A program made the translations under genes and the position numbers. From Anaerolineae bacterium (GTDB lineage: Bacteria > Chloroflexota > Anaerolineae > B4-G1), in assembly GCA_030612185.1 (NCBI GenBank), contig JAUWOI010000070.1:1-12821 (forward strand): DNA of 12,821 nt, written 5' to 3'. Positions 8,158 through 12,821 of the stretch are shown piece by piece; position 1 is the first letter of the stretch; each line of letters opens with the position of its first letter. The notes beneath the pieces are model-generated. The model was not told the DNA's origin, did not search any database, and saw nothing but the letters and a program-made list of their open reading frames with translations.

Positions 8158-9893
8158 AAAAACGAACGACAGGACAGAGCAAACTTCAGTGGAAGCGAGT
8201 TGATCTCCATTTACACACCCCTGCTTCCACTGACTATCTTGAACCGGGGGTTTCATATCTGGATATTCTGCGGACGGCCGAACGCAAGGGCCTCGACATT
8301 ATCGCCTTCACCGATCACAACACGGTGGCCGGTTACCGAGCGATGCTGGACGAGATTGAGGCCGTGGTACTGCTTGAGCGTCTGGGGCGGTTGCAGCCGG
8401 AGGAGGAGCGGCGACTCAATGAGTATCGCCGTCTGCGAAACAAGGTACTTGTGCTGCCGGGGTTCGAATTTACCGCCACTCTGGGCTTTCATATCCTTGG
8501 CCTCTTTTCTCCTGAGACAGACGTGCGAGAACTGGAGTTCATCCTGCGCCTGCTCAATATCTCGCTGGATAAACTCGACCTTGGCAGCACCGAGGTGGGA
8601 GCGACGACCGACGTATTGACGGCCTATCGGGTCATTGACGAGTCCGGTGGTATCGTCATCGCAGCCCACGCCGATTCCACCCACGGCGTGGCGATGCGAA
8701 GACTGGGGTTTGGCGGACAGACGCGCATTGCCTACACCCAGGACCCCCACCTCCACGCGCTGGAGGTGACCGACCTTGAGAAGAGGGGACGGCGCACGAC
8801 GGCGCGCTTCTTCGACGGCTCGCGCCCGGAGTATCCGCGCCGTATGCATTGTATTCAGGGCTCCGATGCCCATCGCCTTGCCCGCGATCCCAGGGATGCC
8901 AAGCATCTGGGCGTAGGGGATCGGGTGACGGAGGTGCTTCTGCCTGAGGTCAGTTTCGCCGCACTGCGGGAGGTATTTCTGGGCAACGACTTTGCGCGCA
9001 CGCGGCCTTACCGCGCAACAAAAGCGCCGGTGGATTACATCCGGGCGGCGCGGGAGGAAGGGGCCACGATTGTGCAGGATTTCCACGTCGGCTACACCCG
9101 CCGGGGCGGGCGGCTGCATGCTATTCTGGCCGACGTCTGTGCCTTCGCTAATACCAATGGCGGCACCGTCTACATCGGCATCAGCGCCAGCGTCAAGGAG
9201 CAAGCGCCCGGGGTGAGCAATCCCTCGCGGGTGGTCAAAACGCTCCAGACGGAGATTGAGCGCCGCATCACGCCGCCCCTTGAGGTCACGGTGGATGTGA
9301 ATGAGACGCAGGGGGTGAAGGTGGTGCGGGTGGTGGTGCCTCGGGGCGGCGATCCGCCCTACGCCATTGACGATAATAAGATCTTTGTGCGTAGCGAGGC
9401 GGAGACCAATCTGGCGGTGCGGGACGAGATCGTGAATCTGGTCGAGCGGGCGCGAGCGGGGCGCGTGGTCGTACCGGTGGAGAAGCCTGCGGGGCACGTG
9501 GTTGTGCCGGTGGAGAAGCCTTCAGGCCACGTCGAACCTCCCCGGACGGGAGTGGAGATTGTGGAGACCCAGGAGCGCAAGGGCACGCTCTACCACACCA
9601 TGCGTGACCTGCGTAACGGCAACGTGGTCAAGAACGTTACCCTGAAATCGGCGCGGCGGCTGTGGCGCTACGCCATCACCCAGGCTGAGGAACACCCGGT
9701 GGACGCGGGCAAGGTCGAGTGGCACGGAGGCATCGGCCTGCTCAAGCGGCGGGAGCACGCCGGCCGGGCGCGCTACGATCTGGTACAGCGGGAGGATGGC
9801 AAACTGCGCGTCTACTACGGGGTGACGGAAGACGGCATTCACGGGGAATGGGCGCGGTTGGTGGGGCAAGTGGTGGACGATGTAGCGGATTAA
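8154..9893 (+). CDS. PHP-domain phosphoesterase fused to AlbA_2/Schlafen-type module
   Basis: 579 residues. Residues about 14-285 form a PHP metal-dependent phosphoesterase domain: HLHTPAS with H19 and H21, FTDHNT with D54 and H55, PGFEFT with E105, VIAAHADS with H172, and GSDAH with D238 and H240, all expected metal ligands. Residues about 300-430 look like AlbA_2 (Schlafen-like, PF04326 type): [16 protein letters not shown] at 329-344 and [20 protein letters not shown] near 407-426. A linker holds two copies of an 11-residue unit, [11 protein letters not shown] (438-459). The C-terminal part (about 465-579) has [20 protein letters not shown], helical and basic, with a Trp/Tyr-rich end that I do not recognise. 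No signal peptide or membrane segment. Start ATG 8154 overlaps the receiver stop by 4 bp. PHP domains hydrolyse phosphodiesters or phosphomonoesters; AlbA_2 proteins are often nucleic-acid linked regulators or defence components. The exact substrate is unknown. Confidence 0.85.
   Translation: MKKRTTGQSKLQWKRVDLHLHTPASTDYLEPGVSYLDILRTAERKGLDIIAFTDHNTVAGYRAMLDEIEAVVLLERLGRLQPEEERRLNEYRRLRNKVLVLPGFEFTATLGFHILGLFSPETDVRELEFILRLLNISLDKLDLGSTEVGATTDVLTAYRVIDESGGIVIAAHADSTHGVAMRRLGFGGQTRIAYTQDPHLHALEVTDLEKRGRRTTARFFDGSRPEYPRRMHCIQGSDAHRLARDPRDAKHLGVGDRVTEVLLPEVSFAALREVFLGNDFARTRPYRATKAPVDYIRAAREEGATIVQDFHVGYTRRGGRLHAILADVCAFANTNGGTVYIGISASVKEQAPGVSNPSRVVKTLQTEIERRITPPLEVTVDVNETQGVKVVRVVVPRGGDPPYAIDDNKIFVRSEAETNLAVRDEIVNLVERARAGRVVVPVEKPAGHVVVPVEKPSGHVEPPRTGVEIVETQERKGTLYHTMRDLRNGNVVKNVTLKSARRLWRYAITQAEEHPVDAGKVEWHGGIGLLKRREHAGRARYDLVQREDGKLRVYYGVTEDGIHGEWARLVGQVVDDVAD
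9465..9530 (+). repeat. Tandem 33-bp duplication within the PHP/AlbA_2 gene
   Basis: Two adjacent 33-base units encode [11 protein letters not shown] and [11 protein letters not shown] (residues 438-448 and 449-459). The DNA copies have diverged at several wobble positions, so the duplication is not very recent. It lengthens a Pro/Val linker between the AlbA_2 module and the C-terminal part. Confidence 0.85.
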
Positions 9894-9956
9894 GGGGCGG
9901 CAGATTTTGGAGCGAATGCGATTTACGGAGCCCTGCAACGCTATGTGGAATGGGGA

Positions 9957-10584
9957 TTAGCTGATTTGCCTGATCTGGTCGAGTGGCCAGAAGATGAATC
10001 TGACCTGCCCGGTGATCTGATCTACCGGCACAGGACCAAAGCGGCGGGAGTCTCGGGAATCTTTTCGGTTGTCGCCCAGGACAAAGACGTGGTGCGGTGG
10101 CACGCGCGTCGGGGGATAGTCCGGCCCACCCTGGCGAATGGCCCACGATTCCTCAAGCGACTGGCCGTTGATGTAGACCTGCCCATTCCGCACCGCTACT
10201 GTCTCTCCGGGTAGGGCCACCGCTCGCTTGACCAGCAAGTCCTTTTCCCCTGGCATATCAATGATCACCACGTCCCCCCCGGCGTGGGCCGTGGATGAAG
10301 GAGTAGGTGATCTTTTCCACGATCACCCGCTGGTTGTAGGCCAGGCTGGGCTTCATACTTGGCCCCTGGATCACCATTGCCTGGGCCACAAAGATGTTGA
10401 TGCACAGGGAGACAAGCGCGCCCAGAAGGGCTGTCTTCAGCCCTTCTCTCAGAGCGCGCACCGGGTTGGGTCTTGCCTTTCTCGGTTTCCAGTGTGCAGC
10501 GTCGGTAACAGGCGCTCTTATGAAGTTTGCGGAGTGTGTAGGGGATAAGATTGCACCTCTCCTTTCGCAGTGCAATTGTAGCAT
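9957..10584 (-). pseudogene. lepB: Signal peptidase I, frameshifted
   Basis: Membrane-bound Ser-Lys protease that removes signal peptides outside the inner membrane. The first part has one hydrophobic helix (ALLGALVSLCINIFVAQAM), then MVIQGPSMKPS with the catalytic Ser (codon 10359-10357). The second part has the catalytic Lys in LLVKRAVALPGE (codon 10229-10227) and the box E motif GDNRKDSRDSR, ending near IFWPLDQIR, a normal C-terminus. The two parts are in different frames. In a run of seven C (10274-10280; G on this strand) removing one base restores RRGDVVIIDMPGE, the expected RGDIVVID region. As written, Ser and Lys are on separate products. The ATG at 10584 overlaps the -10 box, so the true start is later; a GTG at 10461 is the first ordinary candidate, and the AGGAGAGG at about 10564-10557 has no in-frame ATG/GTG/TTG just after it. 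Confidence 0.85.
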
Positions 10585-10603
10585 AATAGGGTATGCTTGT
10601 CCA
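10575..10603 (-). promoter_or_regulatory. Sigma-70-type promoter of lepB
   Basis: On the minus strand, TGGACA (10603-10598) is a near-consensus -35, followed after 17 bases by TACAAT (10580-10575) with the TG extension (TGCTACAAT). Transcription would start near 10568, just before AGGAGAGG. This makes the ATG at 10584 unusable as the start on this transcript. Confidence 0.65.
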
Positions 10604-10658
10604 GACGGACGGGGTGATGCTTTCTGACAATAGTCGTAATCTCTAAGGGGGTTCTTCC

Positions 10659-11959
10659 ATGAAGTCTCGCTACCGTTGGTTCGTCGTGTTCGTGCTCTTT
10701 GTGTTTATGCTCCTCCACCAGGCCGACAAGTTGCTCATCGGCCCATTGACCACGCCCATCATGGATACGTTCGGCATCAACAAGGCTCAGATGGGCGCGG
10801 TGTTTACCGGTGCGCTGGTCGTCGGAGCGATCCTGTACCCGCTTTGGGGTTACCTGTACGACCGGTACGCGCGGGCAAAACTGCTGGCGTTGGCCTCGTT
10901 TCTATGGGGCTCTACTACGTGGCTCAGTGCTATCGTGCCCACCTATCCGGCTTTCCTCGCCACGCGCGCTTCGACGGGCATTGATGACTCCAGTTATCCC
11001 GGCCTCTATAGCCTGATCTCTGACTACTTTGGGCCACGGGTGCGCGGAAGGATTTACGGGCTGCTGCAGATTGCGATGCCACTGGGTTACATACTGGGGA
11101 TGGTCATGGCCGCCGCGCTGCGCGACGTAGTAGGCTGGCGCGGCGTGTTCTACATCACCGGGTCGCTCGGTGTGCTGCTTTCTGTTCTGATCTTCTTTGG
11201 CGTGCGCGAAGTCCCGCGCGGCAAGAGCGAGCCGGAACTGGCTGGCCTGGAGCAGATCGGCATCCACCGTTTCGATTGGAAGATCGCCCTGGGGTTGTTC
11301 CGCAAGCCCAGTCTGCGCATCCTGTTCGTCCAGGGGTTTTTCGGTGTCTTCCCGTGGACCGTCATCACCTACTGGTTCTTCAACTATCTGGAAACGGAAC
11401 GTGGTTATTCTCCAGACGCTGCATCTATGGCGATGGGGGTGGCGGTGCTGGTGTTGGCTTGCGGCTATTTTGCTGGCGGCGCTGCGGGAGATTTTCTCTT
11501 CAAGCGCACGGTGCGTGGCCGGTTGATCGTCTGCACGATTGCCGTGCTGCTCGGGGCTATCCTGCTGGTGCCCACCATCTACGTCCCGCTGGAAAGCCGG
11601 GGCCTCTTCCTGGTGATGCTCAGTCTCACAGCCCTGTTTATTCCTTTGCCTCGCCCAACGTGATCGCGACGGTCTACGACGTCACCCTGCCGGAGGTGCG
11701 CAGCACGGCGCTGGCTATTCAGTACTTCATCGAGTCGGCTGGCGCGGCGCTAGCGCCCTTGATGGCCGGTTTGATCGCCGATCGCTCGTCCCTGAAGGAT
11801 GCTATCCTGCTCATCTGCGTCTCTACCTGGGTGCTCTGCTCGCTCTTCTTCGCTTTGGCCGCCTACCTGGTGCCGCGTGACATAAAGGCGTTGCGCCAGA
11901 CGATGCGGGAGCGGGCGGAAACAGCGGTTAGCGGTCAGCGGTCGGCGGGTAGCAGATAG
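10659..11959 (+). pseudogene. MFS transporter (Spinster-like), frameshifted
   Basis: Twelve-helix-type inner-membrane transporter; substrate unknown. ATG 10659 is preceded by AAGGGGG at 10645-10651. Frame one begins with a membrane segment (FVVFVLFVFMLLHQ), has the loop GYLYDRYARAKLLALASFLWG resembling MFS motif A, RASTGIDDSSYPGLYSLISDYF as in Spinster-like proteins, and further helices, then stops at 11661-11663 after LFIPLPRPT. The next frame continues FASPNVIATVYDVTLPEVRSTALAI and two more helices to the stop at 11957-11959. One missing base near 11640-11650 joins the two into about 430 residues, a normal length. The last 12 codons lie in a decaying heptamer repeat. It is divergent from lepB. 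Sequencing error and true decay are both possible. Confidence 0.85.
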
Positions 11960-11964
11960 CGGAA
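11923..11964 (+). repeat. Heptamer short tandem repeat, AGCGGTN type
   Basis: Six consecutive 7-base units: AGCGGTT, AGCGGTC, AGCGGTC, GGCGGGT, AGCAGAT, AGCGGAA, with the later ones diverged. The repeat encodes the last residues of the MFS protein and supplies its stop codon TAG (11957-11959). It resembles the short tandemly repeated heptamers of cyanobacteria and is the second heptamer array in this window. Confidence 0.7.
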
Positions 11965-11978
11965 TTTGCCAGCCTGCT

Positions 11979-12821
11979 ATGCCCAATAGTGTATCTGGAA
12001 AATCAGAAACCAGGTTTTTTCCTAAAAACCTGGTTTCTCGCGAGGTGAAGCACGACGTAGCCTGTCTGGGCCTCTTGCTTCTGATCGTTCTCGCCTTCTT
12101 CTGGCCGCTGGTCCTCGCTGACCAGTGGATCCCGCGTGGCGGCGGTGACCTGGTCTCCTTCCTCTGGCCCGTCTACCGCTTCGCCGCTCGTTGCCTGCGG
12201 GCGGGCGTCGTCCCTCTCTGGAACCCCCACCTCTACAGCGGGGCTCCTTTCGTCGCCGACAATCAGTCGGGCGTCTTCTACCCGATCAACCTGCTGGCCT
12301 TTGCCCTCTTTGGCGAGCCTTCCTATGCTATGATGGAAACGCTGGTCGTTTTCCACATCTGGCTGGCTGGCGCTGGTTTGTTCGGTCTGGCGCGGGGATT
12401 GGGTCTGCGCCGGCCTGCGGCGCTGCTGGGTGCGGTGGCCTTCGCTCTCTCAGATCTGTTCGTGACCCACATCGGCAACCTGAACCTCAACGCGACGGCG
12501 GCCTGGCTGCCGCTGCTCCTGCTGCTGGCACATCGTGGACTGACTGGGGGAGGCCCTGGCTGGGCGGCGGCGGCTGGGGCAGTGCTGGCTGTGGCGGCGC
12601 TGGCTGGGCACGGTCAGATGCTGCTCTTCCTGGCGCTGGCGCTCGTGCTCTACTTTGCCTACCGGCTGGTGGTGGACTGGCACCGTGGCTGGCAACACGC
12701 AGGCCGCACGCTGGGGCTGGCGGCGCTCATCGTCGCCGTGGGGGTGGGGGGGGCGGCCATGATGCTGAGGCCAGCCCGCGACATGGCCCCGCACCCCGCC
12801 GGGGGCCTTCTGGCGTCCCCG
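11979..12821 (+). CDS. YfhO-like large membrane protein, 5' part (runs off window)
   Basis: 281 codons are open to the window end without a stop. The family (bacterial membrane protein YfhO, PF09586 type) comprises long, many-helix inner-membrane proteins thought to have a GT-C glycosyltransferase-like fold. Seen: a first helix ACLGLLLLIVLAFFWPLVLA, then IPRGGGDLVSFLWPVYRFA with an acidic residue in the first loop, and PLWNPHLYSGAPFVADNQSG then VFYPINLLAF, the most typical stretch. More helices follow to about 12760. ATG 11979 begins 19 bases after the MFS stop but has no good ribosome binding site; GTG 12045 just after the palindromic repeat is an alternative. The final 50 bases read MLRPARDMAPHPAGG, where the family would have a Leu/Pro-rich helix end, so errors near the end are possible. 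Confidence 0.75.
   Translation, partial: MPNSVSGKSETRFFPKNLVSREVKHDVACLGLLLLIVLAFFWPLVLADQWIPRGGGDLVSFLWPVYRFAARCLRAGVVPLWNPHLYSGAPFVADNQSGVFYPINLLAFALFGEPSYAMMETLVVFHIWLAGAGLFGLARGLGLRRPAALLGAVAFALSDLFVTHIGNLNLNATAAWLPLLLLLAHRGLTGGGPGWAAAAGAVLAVAALAGHGQMLLFLALALVLYFAYRLVVDWHRGWQHAGRTLGLAALIVAVGVGGAAMMLRPARDMAPHPAGGLLASP
12005..12038. repeat. 34-bp perfect palindromic repeat
   Basis: AGAAACCAGGTTTTT (12005-12019) and AAAAACCTGGTTTCT (12024-12038) are perfect inverted copies separated by TCCT. Palindromes of the form AGAAACC...GGTTTCT are frequent dispersed repeats in Chloroflexota and Cyanobacteria genomes, from general knowledge. Here it lies inside the first 20 codons of the YfhO-like frame and encodes ETRFFPKNLVS, or else lies in the leader if the gene starts at GTG 12045. 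Confidence 0.8.

Overview
The window looks like a chromosomal piece of an uncultured or draft-assembled bacterium, most likely Chloroflexota (Anaerolineae-like). The basis is inference only: the style of the Lon, LepB, MFS and YfhO-like proteins, the TGnTACAAT-type promoters, and short heptamer and palindromic repeats of a kind common in Chloroflexota and Cyanobacteria. No rRNA, tRNA or CRISPR array is visible.

Left part (1-4820) is a worn surface-polysaccharide region. It holds a polyprenyl-phosphate sugar-phosphotransferase gene with its catalytic middle deleted (344-1365), a GHMP sugar kinase of the HddA type (1377-2462), a GmhB-type HAD phosphatase (2495-3061), a 390-bp gap with a strong hairpin and a heptamer repeat, and a PP-loop ATPase resembling N-acetyl-sugar amidotransferases (3452-4456). 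Directly fused to the last gene is a frameshifted piece of a group 1 glycosyltransferase (4450-4662), which runs into a short remnant of a DDE transposase (4663-4736). Kinase plus phosphatase suggests GDP-D-alpha-D-heptose synthesis, but the isomerase (gmhA) and nucleotidyltransferase (hddC) are not here. By eye this part is less GC-rich than the right part.

Middle part (about 4773-9893) is one tight operon behind a good extended -10 promoter: small heat-shock protein Hsp20, ATP-dependent protease Lon, a stand-alone response-regulator receiver, and a two-domain protein joining a PHP metal-dependent phosphoesterase to an AlbA_2/Schlafen-type module. The last three genes overlap by 4 bp at each junction (GTGA, ATGA), implying translational coupling. 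This is the most interesting unit: a chaperone/protease pair linked to a phospho-switch and a putative nucleic-acid or nucleotide effector.

Right part (9894-12821) has signal peptidase I on the minus strand (frameshifted in a seven-C run, with its promoter), a divergent MFS transporter (also frameshifted, ending in decaying heptamer repeats), and the 5' part of a large YfhO-like membrane protein that runs off the window and carries a 34-bp palindromic repeat in its first codons. Two single-base frameshifts in runs or near-runs suggest sequencing error as much as gene decay.
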